Source: Tridacna crocea
Taxonomy: Eukaryota; Mollusca; Bivalvia; Cardiida; Cardiidae
DNA: 64,000 bases
NCBI GenBank assembly: GCA_943736015.1
Contig: OX031056.1
Coordinates: 65,623,277-65,687,276, forward strand
Direction of reading: 5' to 3'
Numbering within the stretch: the stretch's first letter is position 1; each line of letters opens with the position of its first letter. This document shows, piece by piece, positions 1 to 12,100 of this stretch. A model generated the notes under the pieces. That model was not told the DNA's origin. It saw only the letters and a list, made by a program, of their open reading frames with translations, and did no database searches. A program made the translations under genes and the position numbers.

Positions 1-126
1 ACCCATCTACCTATATTTTTTTGCAATGGACATCTGGCAATTTTCAGTCACATTTACTGTAAAAGGAGAGTTCTAAATACATAATTTGGAAGAATTATAA
101 AGGCTATGCTCTGGCAATAGGGGGTT

Positions 127-354
127 GTAACTCTTTGCCAAGCAACGGAACTTTACACAGGTCCAAATTGAAAGCACTTGCAGACAACAATATAAACGCA
201 ACTCAAAATTGAAATTTGTTTCCATCAGGGTAGAAAACATTGTGGCAAAAGGAGAAAATGCAGGTTACCAGCATTTTCTCCTTTTTCCACAATGTTTTCA
301 ACAGGCCTATTTCTCAGGGTCGTTAAAAGTCAGATTTGTGTGGTAATGGGTTAA
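127..354 (-). repeat. TPM-A palindromic MITE
   Basis: Full-length copy of the dominant MITE. It starts TAACTCTTTGCCA and ends in GGTAATGGGTTAA. Positions about 233-303 form a long hairpin whose arms run from AAACATTGTGGCAAAAGG to a matching CACAATGTTTT. The arm that reads GCAGACAACAATATAAACG lies on the left, which defines the reverse orientation of the family. Confidence 0.9.
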
Positions 355-1935
355 TGCATGTCTGATGCTTTATACCATGCAAGTAATCATATTATTAATG
401 ATCCAAAAAATCTATTTCTGATTAGATCATGAGGTAGAGTAGTCCTTTGATATGCAGAAAGTTTACCACTAGCAATAAGTTTCAACCCAGGTCAAGCTGC
501 ATGTGCTGGCCAAGCTGACATCAGTCAAAACTCTTCGCAGATGCATAAAACCTTATATATCTGTTTTTGATATCACATTTGTGTGACGTGATTTTTGATG
601 TTATTTTGTACATATTTTGTAGAAGTGAATGGGTATGATGGATATTACCACAGGTGCATTCATGAATGTTTTTGCCTGATTTGATCTGATTTTGTGAAAT
701 GTTGTTATGTGATGAAAAGAATCTTTTCTGGGATGTAAATGATTGGTATGGTCCAACCTGTAAAGGAAAAATGTCAAAGGCTCGCTTAATAACAGTTCCT
801 TAGATTCATTTATTAAAATATTATCTCAAAAGCCCACTCATGTCAGATCCTATAAATCTTAGTTACCGCACATCACTCAAGCAGCTAACCTTTTTTTCTG
901 TCTCTTAAGTTTCTACTCTACTAGGCAAAGGCTCTAAAGTGACTTGCCAAATGACATTCTCACAAAATGCCCAGCGCCTATATATATATACATCCTAAAA
1001 AATATACATAACATTTTAAAAAAGTGGTCATTCTTTGTCTATTCCCAGTGTTGAAAATACATATTTAATTGTGAAATGATTGCTAGATTAGCTATTCCTT
1101 TGGCAAGTAGTATAACAGCAGATCTAATGAATACCGTAACTCCAATTTAAAGATGCCCGTCTAGAGCCGGTGAGCAAAAGCGCTGTTCTAAAACAATTTA
1201 GAAAGGTACAGAAATCAGTCCTTTGTGTAAACATGGACGAATTACTGATATATATGGTGTAACTGAAAAAAAGAAACAGGGAGATTTGTATTAGAAAGTG
1301 ATAACTGACCAGAAGAAAACTGGCTGATGACTGAAGCTGTAAACAGTGCAGGTGCGCCATGGAAATTTATCGTTGGTTTCTGCCTAGAGTCGGATACGGT
1401 GTAAATTGCCTAGAGGCCGGGACTTCTGTCTGAAAGTCTGGGTTGCCATAGAGAAGCATCGATATTCCTTTGTTTACCTCATTAGATGCTCGGCGAAGGT
1501 CAAATACAGTCACATGACAGAATGCATGATCTTCATACGAATCTACCCAAGTGTATAAAGGATATGTCAAAATCTTCGATTAAAAAACCGGAAACGATGA
1601 GTCTATTTACATGGAAGGCCGCAACTCAGCGACTAGCATTTTCTATCTACTGTAATCTAAGCAACCTTGAACCTTGCAACCGTCAGGCGCAATATTTGGC
1701 ATGAAGATATAAGAATGACTATAGCTTGATAAAACAAAGACGAAATGACTTAACTGGCTGAAAATGAGTATAAGGGCCTCTTTAAAAAATGCTACTTCAT
1801 TATTTTCCATAAAAGAAAAAAACAACAAATTAACTCATTAATATCACAATTTTGGGGTACAGACAGACAGACTTTCTAACAGATGACGGTACCAGTGTAT
1901 ATAAATGAAAAGGCAGGAAAATGTTTTAAAGGTGA
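355..1935. other. no gene recognised
   Basis: AT-rich single-copy-looking DNA. The short open frames here (for example on the minus strand at 1367-1570) have no recognisable domain and no matching splice sites. It may be intron or 3' flank of the ZGRF1-like gene, which must continue to the left of 4559. Confidence 0.5.
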
Positions 1936-2149
1936 TTAATCCTTTCCCAAACGACAAACTTTTGGACTAGACCAAACAGACGACAATTCAACTCTTGCTG
2001 AAAAGATGATTTCTGTCTATGATAAGGTAGAAAACATTATAGGAAAAGGAGAAAATGCTGGTTACAGCATTTTCTCCTTTTCCCACAATGTTTTCAAAAG
2101 GCTATTATTCCAGACCCGTAAAACCAGAGATTGTTTGGGAAAGGGTTAA
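1936..2149 (-). repeat. TPM-C palindromic MITE
   Basis: Subfamily C is recognised by ends TTAAYCCTTTCCCAAACGAC and TTTGGGAAAGGGTTAA and by the inner text CTTGCTGAAAAGATG. The hairpin core (2026-2096) is the same as in subfamily A. TTAA is present on both sides. Confidence 0.9.
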
Positions 2150-2416
2150 GCTATTTAAGTTCAGTGATAGGAACTACAGAGAATTATTGAAAGCTTACCT
2201 GTCCCATCTCCTGACTGATAGTGAGACTTTGACCTCTATTTAATGTACCTTGGGTTCTTTTCAGCATGTCACTACTCAGTGATTGTAACATACCTGGGGG
2301 CCTAAATCTGTAATTTCAAGTACAGAATGCTGGATTCATACATAAAATAATACAGTCATAAACTGAATGTTCTTGACTCTGGAACCATTTTGAGGTAATG
2401 AAGCATATTATAAGGC

Positions 2417-2666
2417 TTGCAACACAAGAAAAGGGGCATTTGGACATTTGTGTACAGTGTCGTCTCGGATCAACCTGCGGAGGCAAATGCAAGACAGCAC
2501 TTTACGTATACATTAGATTTTAAGCAACAGTAGGCTAGCACAAAACAGAAAACTACATAAAAACAGAAAGTGTCATTTCGAAAAAGCTTGCACGGAGTGC
2601 ACAGGCTAATCCGCGAAGACAATTTACGCAAATGTCTGAATATCCCTTTTTGCGTGTTTCAAGCCA
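2417..2666. repeat. palindromic MITE (CGTCTCGGATNAGCC type)
   Basis: Imperfect inverted repeat. The left arm reads CATTTGTGTACAGTGTCGTC and the right arm carries the reverse complement, ending TTTTTGCGTGTTTCAAGCC. A better preserved copy lies at 50977-51232. The type is widespread in heterodont bivalves. Confidence 0.8.
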
Positions 2667-2799
2667 CATAAACCATGCTCTGACAAAAGAGAAGTTAAAT
2701 GCATTTCAAGTGATGCATGATACAAAGTGAGTCATGATATTATGAAAGAGTACATTAAATCCATTTTGTCTATAAACCGATTGATTCATCACATAACCT

Positions 2800-2997
2800 G
2801 GGTCCATATTCACCAACCGTTCTCAAGAACATTCTTAGTCTTATTCTTCAAAATTTTTTGACAGTGGAAGTAACAGAACATCTGATTGGCTAAACCAAAT
2901 GATTTGGCCAATCAGATGTTCTGTTACTTTCACAATGACGAAATTCTGAAGAATAAGACTGAGAATGTTCTTGAGAATGGTTGGAGAATGCGGACCC
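2800..2997. repeat. near-perfect 198 bp palindromic element
   Basis: Terminal GGGTCCATATTCACCAACC pairs with GGTTGGAGAATGCGGACCC. The arms are about 90 bp and continue inward through TCTTATTCTTCA to ATCTGATTGGC / GCCAATCAGAT, leaving a loop of about ten bases. No coding capacity; a fold-back MITE. Confidence 0.85.
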
Positions 2998-3059
2998 TAT
3001 TCTTTATGACTCAGTGGATTGAAAAGACTAGCACATCCGAAACAAATAATTTCTAATGT

Positions 3060-3231
3060 ACCACACACCCCAAGCTTTAACAACCTTGAGGAAGACAACC
3101 TCTGAAAAAATTGAGGATAAAAATTAAAATGCTAGCAACCAGCATTTTCTACTTTTTCCTCAATGTTTTCTATGCTATCAGAGACAATTCTCCTTAGCGA
3201 AACCAATTCTAATTTGTTATCTGCATATGTC
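3060..3231 (+). repeat. decayed TPM-A MITE
   Basis: The left flank TTTAACAACCTTGAGGAAGA, a degraded hairpin around 3128-3170 and the right-arm text TTGTTATCTGCATATG identify an old copy. It is truncated at its right end, where the next element begins. Confidence 0.65.
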
Positions 3232-3686
3232 TTAACCCTTTACCATACACCAAAATTTTAAACTGGTTCAAATCGAAAGCACTCGCAGACGACAAAATAA
3301 ACGTAACTCAAAAATTGAAATTTGTTTCCAGCAGGGTAGAAAACATTGCAAGAGAAGAGAGAAAATGCTGATTAACAGCATTTTCTCCTGTTCGGTCTTC
3401 CCACAATGTTTTTTAAAAGGTTTCTATCTCAGGGTCGTAAAAACCAGGGATTGGGAAAGGGTTAACTCTTTACCACACAATCACGACTTTTAACATCCCT
3501 GTATTAGAGCCCCTTTTGAAAACATTGTTGGAAAAGGAGAAAATGCTGGTAACCAGCATTTTCTCCTTTTCCCGAGATGTTTTCTTCCCTATACAAAACA
3601 AAAGTTATCATTTCAGTTACATTTGTCATCTGCAAATCCTTTTAATTTGGACTAGTCAAATTTTTTGTTGTTTGGTAAAGAGTTAA
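3232..3686. repeat. two abutting TPM-A MITEs sharing one TTAA
   Basis: The first copy (3232-3465) is in reverse orientation and the second (3462-3686) is forward. The TTAA at 3462-3465 is the end of one and the start of the other, so one element inserted into the terminal TTAA of its neighbour. Both hairpins are intact (3339-3418 and 3519-3582). Confidence 0.9.
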
Positions 3687-4104
3687 ATATGTACACCAAT
3701 CAAACACCCATAAAAACAAACAGGAACTTTTAGCCTAGCAAAAAGACAAGAATGCTGAAATTTCACTAGTTTGTTTGGACAGAATATCTCTTCAATTTTG
3801 TCGGCACAAATCTTAGATCAGACAGCACACTGGCCACACTGCAAATAGTTTTCTTGTGCAAGGCACTTCAATTATCCAATTTCTACTACATGTATCTTTT
3901 GATACTCTTTCAATTACATTACCCAAATTATCAATCTTCTTCCACAACATCACTTTTCAAAACATCGCAGCAAATACAGAAACTCTTTGTAGAAGACAAC
4001 TCCTCATTTTCTAATAATTTTTCCTACGTTTTCATTTGAATCTTTAGCACGACAGAGAAAAAATTGTAGGAAAAGAAATAATTGCTGGTGATGCTTGAAG
4101 CAAG
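3687..4104. other. no gene recognised
   Basis: AT-rich spacer between MITEs. The 61-codon plus-strand open frame at 3854-4039 has no recognisable motif and is judged to be chance. Confidence 0.5.
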
Positions 4105-4474
4105 TAACTCTTTACCACACAATCCGGTCCTTTAACCACCCTGAGAAAAAAAGCCTTTAAAAACATTGTGGGAGAAGGAGAAAATGCTGGTAACCAGCAT
4201 TTTCTCCTTTTCCCACAATGTTTTCAACCTTATTTTGTCGTCTGCAAATGCCTTCAATTTGGACTAGTCCAAAATTTTGCCATTTGGTAAAGAGTTAAAT
4301 CTTTACGACACAATCCCTAGTACCGAGAAAGAATGCATTATGAAAAGATTGCTGGACACCAGCATTTTCTCTTTTTCCCACAATGTTTTGTGCCCTATCA
4401 AAGACAGAAATCATCTTCTGAGCTATATTTAATGTGTCATATGAAAATGTTTTCAATTCGGTTGAGTAGAGTTA
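4105..4474 (+). repeat. tandem TPM-A MITEs, second copy decayed
   Basis: 4105-4298 is a near-complete forward copy ending TTTGGTAAAGAGTTAA. The TTAA at 4295 also starts a second, worn forward copy (hairpin remnant 4341-4390) that runs to about 4474, where AGAGTTAA recurs. Confidence 0.8.
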
Positions 4475-4558
4475 ATCACTTTCAACGTTTTCCAAAGCTG
4501 GCTCTAAAAGGGATACTAAAAGTCATCTAACTGCAGAGAACATAAAATCTCAACTTAC

Positions 4559-6140
4559 TTTGTACCTTTTTGTGGCCTAGAAATCACCGGACTATTACTT
4601 TCTCTGTTGCTCTGAATGGACATTAAAGGACTTTTATAATTAGATCTAACAGGATTTATACACGTTATAGAGTCTTTGATCTCTCCACCACTGATAGGAG
4701 ATAAAACTCTTCCATGTACAGTTGCTCGTAAAGGCTGCCTTTGTTTAGAACTGTCCTTTCCATCTTCTTCATCACTCAGCCTTGAAGAATTGTTAAAGCT
4801 ATATGATTTACCTTTGACACAAGTTTCATCAGATAATTTTCTGTCACTATTTGGTGACATTCTAGACTTTGCCAATATCTCTAAACACCTTGAAGTTGTT
4901 TTGACCTGCTCCTCAGATGGCAAATTTTTACTCTGATTCAAACTCTGAACTTGTGATTTCCATCCAGCTCGTAACACTGGCGATGGTCCAGGTGCATGAT
5001 GTGTGTTTGGATATAAATTATCAGCCTCATCCTCAAATGACAGTGATAGATCTAATGAATCATTCAAACTTGGGACAGCATTCTCCTGTAATGCACCAAA
5101 CATTGTAGAGTGTTCCGTAGTATTCATTGTTGATTCCCTCCTCACAGTAACACTTCTAAAATTATTTTTTCCTTCAGATTCCTTCCTGTTGAACTCTTTC
5201 ACACCAGCAGGGGTTGTATATTCCTCTTCTATAGACAATAGTCCTTTTCTACAACTTACATCACTGTTTATCACAGAATTAATTTCATCAGTGACACTAA
5301 CAATTTGACTATCATAAAGATATTTTCTTTTTGTTGACACATCACAGTTTTCATCCGTAACTAAAATGTTTTGCTCAGCATTTTCAGCAGCCATTAATAA
5401 TTCTGCTGAATCCACTGACCAAGTTTCATCTATATCACAGGATTGCTTTTGAATCAATGAATCTGATTCACTTTCAGTTTTAGCTTGCATACAGGTTTTA
5501 TCTATAGTTATATCTCTTTTGGAAATATTGATCCCTGGAAACTTCCTGCTTGGATGTTCAGCCTTTGAGGCAGTTTGAAAATCTTCCGAGTTTTCCTTAT
5601 CACTGTCTGTATTCTGTTCAAGTTTGACCACACTGAAGTCTTTTAGAATATTTTCCTTCCTTGTGTATTTCTGTAAATCTATTTCTTCCTCTACCTCATC
5701 AGGTACATACTGGTCCCATTTAGATGCTTCTTTCTGAAGTACTGCACAATTCCCAACTTCAGGTGAAAACTTTGGATCAGACTGAAGTGTGCTTTGGCTT
5801 TCATTCTCTGTGTTATCTTCATACACAGTTGTGGTGGCAAAGTTCTCAAACTCACAGTGATTTCTCTCAAATGTTTTCCCTGAGTTTGACACAGGTGTAT
5901 TCCTCATGTCTTCCTCAGTTTTAAGGCAGATTCTGTCCTCATTTTTACATATATTTAAGAACAAGTCTGATCTTAATTCCTTGCTTTGAATAATTTTTGC
6001 TCTATAACTTTGTAAAGAAGATCTGGTGTGAGGTACAGCCATCTGAAGCTTCTGACTGTTAGTATCCAAATTTTCTGGGACATGTTGATACATAGGTCTC
6101 GGTTTGTATAAATTCCCATAAATATCCTCATCATCAAAAT
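4559..6140 (-). CDS. ZGRF1: ZGRF1-like second large exon, acidic/serine-rich
   Basis: 1582 nt between acceptor GAAATTTCAG and donor GTAAGT. It starts with the acidic run DFDDEDIYGNLYKPRP; the Met at 6093 is internal. The rest is Ser/Glu/Asp-rich and low in predicted structure, with an acidic segment DLSLSFEDEAD followed by PGPSPVLRAGW and, near the end, RLSDEEDGKDSS. It leaves two bases of a codon at the donor, so another exon must follow to the left. The in-frame stop at 4557-4555 lies in the intron. Confidence 0.85.
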
Positions 6141-9100
6141 CTGAAATTTCGAAACAAAAAGATGTAAAATGTATCCGATTAGTCTGTAGAACAAGACGAA
6201 AATCCCTTGCTATGACATTTTAATCTTTAATCTTTGACGCCACAAAACAAAATTTCTGACCTGTCCTAAACTAGAGCTATCACTAAACGCAATGATACCT
6301 CCACCAGCTCCGTGTCACAAAAACAGGTCTTTGTTACAGAATGCAGAAGGGTTTAGTACATAAGTAAATGTTGAAAAAAGTTCAAGGGGTGATAACCCTA
6401 TATGTAAATTTGAGTTCGGTACATGAAAAACTGTAGGAGTATTGCTTCGGACAAATTTGCATCTACGGACAGACAGACGGACGGACAGACAGACAGACAG
6501 CCAAGGTGATTCCAATATACCCCCTCCAATAATTCGTGGGGGGTATAAATACAGCTGTCACTGATTGTGGCCGAATACTCCCGGCAGGGCTTTTACTGAA
6601 ACAGGCAATTGCTACTATTTTGTACACAGACGGACATTCGGACACACAGACAGGCTAATTCCAGTATACCCCCGGAAACATTCATTTTAAAAACATTTAA
6701 AGACAACAAAATAAATCTGATTAACTCTTTACCACACAATCCATACTTTTAACACCCCTGAGAAAGACGCCTTTTGAAAACATTGTGGGAAAAGGAGAAA
6801 ATGCTGGTAAACAGCATTTTCTACTTTTCCAACAATGTCTTCAACCCTTCCTAGGACAAGTTTCTATTTTTGAGCCATGTTTATTTTGTTGTCTGCAAAT
6901 GCTTTCAATTTGCACCAGCCTAAAATTTTGTCATTTGTTAAGAGTTAAAAAAAAAACAACTTGTTTTTGAAAGGTCAAAATCTTCTATCTACACTGTCCA
7001 CTTTGCTTAGACGTTCTGGACAAAAGCAACCATGAAATTGCAATATTTTGGGCTCCTATTTATGTCGGTAGGGTTAACTCTTTACCAAACGAAAAATATT
7101 TAGACTAGTCCAAATTCAAAGCACTTGCAGACAATAAAATAAACATAACTCAAAAAAAGAGAAATAGCAGAGTAGAAATAACTGTGGAAAAAGGAGAAAA
7201 AGCTGGTTATCAGCAGTTTGTCTTTTTCAAAACTTTATTTTAACCCATCACCACACAATTCCTACTTTTGACGCCCCTGAGAAAGAAGGCTTTAGAAAAC
7301 ATTGTGGGAAAAGGAGAAAATGCTGGTAACCAGCATTTTCTCCTTTTCCAACAATGTTTTCAACCTTTCCCTAAGCAAATTTAAAATTTTCAGTCACTTC
7401 TATTTTGTTGTCTGCAAATGCTCGATTTGGACAAGCCTAAAATATTGTCGTCTGGTAATGAGTTAACATGACACATGAATTGGGCTCTATATACACAGTG
7501 CAATGACAGCATGGTAAAATCTACCTCATTTTATGTAGAATGACACCATTCTACCTAGAGTGATGTCATTCTGTGTAGAGTGACGCCATTCTGTGTAGAG
7601 TGACGCCATTCTGTGTAGAGTGACGCCATTCTGTGTAGAGTGACGTCATTCTGTGTAGAGTGACGCCATTCTGTGTAGAGTGACGTCATTCTGTGTAGAG
7701 TGACTTCATTCTGTGTAGTGACGTCATTCTATGTAGAGCGATGTCATTCTATGTAGAGCGATGTCATTCTATGTAGACTGACGTCATTCTATGTAGACTG
7801 ACGTCATTCTATGTAGAGTGAAATCATTCTGAATAAACTAAGTTACTCAATGGAATATAATCTGGATCTGTGCTTTCACTCAAAGTATGAACTTGTTTTC
7901 CTTTGATCAAGAGTGAGTCATGTTAGAATTGAAATAATCTTCTCTCTATAGATCATATCATGGTTTATCGTTCAATAAGCCCATTGTGAGTTATGAAGAA
8001 CACTGAATAACCCATTCCGGCTATTGACCTCGTTGATTACTTATTGTGCCTCGTAACTCACAACTGTGGTTTATTGAACAATAAACCAAGATAGAAAGAT
8101 TATTTCTTTATTCCCACTCCCAGATAAAGGTCATTAAAACATGGGACAGTGTGGTAAAGGTTTCAGCCCAGTCTCCTCACCATCAGTTGGCTCTACACTG
8201 TCATCTGAGGATTGTGTATAAACCTGTGTATCTATAGGCAAGGCCTGGCTGTCTGCGAGTATGATAGCATCTTTCTTTATGTCTGTTACTGGTGGTGCCA
8301 TTATACTGCTGTTTTTGTTGGACGGAGAAGATTTATTCCTGTAAGCTGTTACAGATTTCATCCCTGTCATCAAGTAGCCATCTGGGTTTGACCTGTATAT
8401 GGTCTAAATATAAAATCATAACTTAATTCAGTTGACTACAAGGGCCCTTAGAATAAACATGTCTACATCTTTGCCTACAGTAGCCCTATGTCTACATGTT
8501 TTACTACAAGGGCCCTTAACCCTTTACCACACAATGATGCCTTTTAACACCCCTGAGAAAGAAGCATTGAGAAAACATTGTGGGAAAATAAGAAAATGCT
8601 GGTAACCAAAATTTTCTCCTTTTCCCACAAAGTTTTCTACCGTATCAAAGCACAATTGCATGATTTCAGCCACTTCAAAATTGTCGTCTGCAAATGCTTT
8701 CAATTTGGATAAGTCTAAATTTATGCTGTGTGGTAATTGGTTAAAATGAACATGCCTACATCTTTGCCTACAGCGGTCCTTAGAATAAACATATCTTCAT
8801 TTTTCACTACAACGTAACAAGGGCCCTTAGAATAAACATGTCTACATTTTTTACTACATGGGCCCTTAAAATGAACATGGCTACATCTTTGCCTACAACC
8901 GCCCTTAGAATGAACATGTCTACATTTTTTACTACAAGGGCCCTTAACCCTTTCCCAAACAATTCAACTCTTGCTGAAAAGATGATTTCTGTCTATGATA
9001 GGGTAGAAAACATTGTGGGAAAAGGAGAAAATGCTGGTCACCAGCATTTCCTCCTTTTCCGGCAATGTTTTCAAAAGACTACTATTCCAGACCCGTAAAA

Positions 9101-12100
9101 ACCAGGGATTGTTTGGGAAAGGGCCCTTAAAATAAGAACATCTTTATTTTTTTACTACTGGGGCCCTGTAATAAACATGTCTAAATCTTTGACTACAGGG
9201 GCTCTTAAAATAAACATGTCTATTTGTCTATATTTCTACCAGTCACAATTTTTTATTTGTTAATTTGTTATCTGTCCCAAAGATTACGAAGGTAATCTAG
9301 TCTAAACATATTTATTTTACATTGATTGAGAAACAAGTTCTGACAACTTATACTAATCTCTCTCGATTCCGCTTCCTGGGAACTACACCAGTACTCGCGC
9401 CGAATATGTGGGCCGATGAAAAATCCCAAAGTTGATACCCACTCCCAGGAATCGAACTCAGGACCTTTTGGTTACGAGGCCGACGCTCTACCGACCACGG
9501 ACACCAAAGGTCTATGAAGGTAATTCAATTATATATATTTAAATGGCATAAAAGTGCAAAGCAAAAGACGAAAAAAAGGGACTTTAACTTACATCAACAA
9601 GGATATTTGCAAAATACCCATGTTTACTCAACAAATACATATAAAGAATTAGAAAAAAAGAGCATATGGGATCAGCATGTAATCTTACCATTTTGGGTGA
9701 GAAATTCCCTGTCTTTGAATACTCTCTAGACATTGTTTGATATACTGTTGATCCCAAACTACCTGAAAAATAATTCCATCATACCAACTTTTTTTAAAAC
9801 TTTATCATAATCAACTAATTTAACAAAACACAATTATTCTATCATTCACAACACAACCCAAGTTGAAATTATTCAAAGGAAGACAACTTTTGAAAACCAG
9901 TAATTTTTCTTTTTCCCACAATGTTTTCTATCCTATCAGAGATGAATTCCAACACCTCAGCCATACTCATTACCACACGACAAAATACTAGGTTTGTCCA
10001 AATCGAAAGCATTTGCAGATGACAAAATAAAAGTGACTGAAAATTTGAAATTTGTTTTGTGAAAGGTAGAAAACATTCTGGTTACCAGCATTTTCTCCTT
10101 TTCCCACAATGTTTCCTAAAGGCTTCTTTCTCAGGGTCGACAAAAGTAGGGATTGTGTAGTAAAGGGTTAAGTTGTTGTCTGCAAATTTTTATAATTTGG
10201 ACAAGTCTACATCTTTGTTACGTGATAAAGGGTCTGAATACACTAAAATGGCTTGAATTGAAAGACAAAACAGTCAAAACAACAGACACAACATATCGTT
10301 TTTCTTTTGACCCTTTACCTCACAATATCAACTTTTACAATCCTGGAAAAGAAACCTAATGAAAACATTTTGGAAAAAGGAGAAAATGCTAGTTAACCAG
10401 CATTTTCTCCTTTTTTTCATAATCCTTTCTATCCTATAAAAGAAAAATTGCACCATTTGAGCCACACTGAAATTGTTATCTGCATATGCTTTCAACTTGG
10501 ATAAGGCTAAATCTATGTTCTCTAGTCAGGGTTAATTAACAATTATAATAAATAACGAAGACTCTTTAAAGACTAAAATAAAACAAACCTTTTAAAAATG
10601 CTGCATCTCCTGCTTTTTGTGTTTCTTTAGTAAATTGATCTTTCTCAGAAAGCTTTTTCAAATAGCTTCTTGCATTACATTCCTGATCTGTCCACATATT
10701 TAGTCCCTCAAAATCTTCCTTTGCATTTAAACCAGAATTCAAACCTTTCCAGGCAACAATTTCGTTACACTTCTCATCAAACTTATTCTGTACAGGTCGA
10801 TTCACAGTTCCGAAACCATCATGCTTATCATTACTTTCATCTGCTTGACTGTCAATGCCTTCAGGAGTTGGGTTATTCTGACTGCCATCACAGAGAGTAT
10901 CACAACTAAACTCCATTGTATCCTGACTCTGTGTGGACAGAGAAACAACATTACTACTGTAATCTACTACCTCACTATCATCTCTTCTAGCTTTAGATAC
11001 ATTTACAAGACAACCACTATTATCCCTATCTGTTGTATCATAACTATCATCAGAAAAATTTAAACTTTGTTGTTCGGCTTTATTTTTGTCCAATAATGAA
11101 AAATTAGACAATTCTTGTTTGTATAGCCATGAATTATTATCTGAGTCAGTACCATGTTTTTCATCATTTTGATCATCAGGAGAGGTAATTTCAATTTTCT
11201 TTATTCTGCCCTCCCCAGAAATTTGTGGTTCCAAGTCATTAAGAACTCCAGGGTCAGAATGGTTTCCAACAGAACAAACATCATTTGAATGAAGGTTAGG
11301 ACTACCTTTACCTTGTTGATTATTTACTGTTAGTTTTTCAGGAAGAAGTAATTCAGGTTTGTTTGTATCATGGCCTCCAGTTCTCACATACTCAGTAATG
11401 TCTTCAGAGTCGCTGAGAGTTACATGGGACAGAGGTGAGAAACTCAAACTGAAACATCCTTCTGTTTCTTCATCCTTGTTGTCATTCTCAACAGTAGATA
11501 TATCAACTAACACCGTAACAGCACCATTCTTTGGAACATCATTATGTTCATTCTCTATTTCACTTTGAATTACTGTATTAGCATCCTCCATAGTTGTGAT
11601 AGTTTTTTCAGGATCACTAACAATGCCTATGAGGCCCATGTCGACAGGTGAGGTTTCAGTCAAATGGATTCTATTGGCATCTCTTAAAAATGAGCTTGTA
11701 ACACAATCATTTTGAGAGCTTTCATCAGCTTCAATGGAAAACTTTTCTACGTTACTACGACCATCTCTAATGATGTTAAATTTGCTACTGTCTGTACAAC
11801 ACTGTTCACTTTCATATGGAATAACAGAATCTTCCTTGAAAATACCAGGTAGAGTGACATCACCTACTCGTTTTTCACCAATAAAATTTGTGTCCATTGT
11901 ATTAAAAGAAGCAGGAGAAGTTTCTTTATCATTTGATACACATATACATGTATTATGATCTGCACTATGACCCACAGATGGTATAACATTATTTGTGTGA
12001 CTGTTTGTATCAGAATCTTTTTCTCTTGCTGAATTCTGTTTATTTTTCCTCAATAAGTCCATAATGGCTCTCATGCTCCTACTTGTTGACCTTTGATCTC

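Larger units (their letters stand above)
8440..9230 (+). repeat. 39 bp minisatellite invaded by two MITEs
   Basis: Diverged units of the form TACAAGGGCCCTTARAATAA followed by ACATGTCTACATCTTTGCC or its TTTTTTAC variant. The array is interrupted by a TPM-A (8516-8744) and a TPM-C (8944-9130), both inserted at the TTAA inside GGGCCCTTAA. Confidence 0.85.

Noticed and set aside
1124-1828. Three minus-strand open frames of 61 to 78 codons
   Set aside because: No conserved motif, AT-rich composition and no splice phase matching the ZGRF1-like model (which needs entry after two bases).
7536-7835. CRISPR-like regular array
   Set aside because: Continuous tandem units with no spacers, in a eukaryotic intron.
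9440-9512. Possible tRNA gene (A and B boxes)
   Set aside because: No acceptor-stem pairing and an attached SINE body; it is a SINE head.
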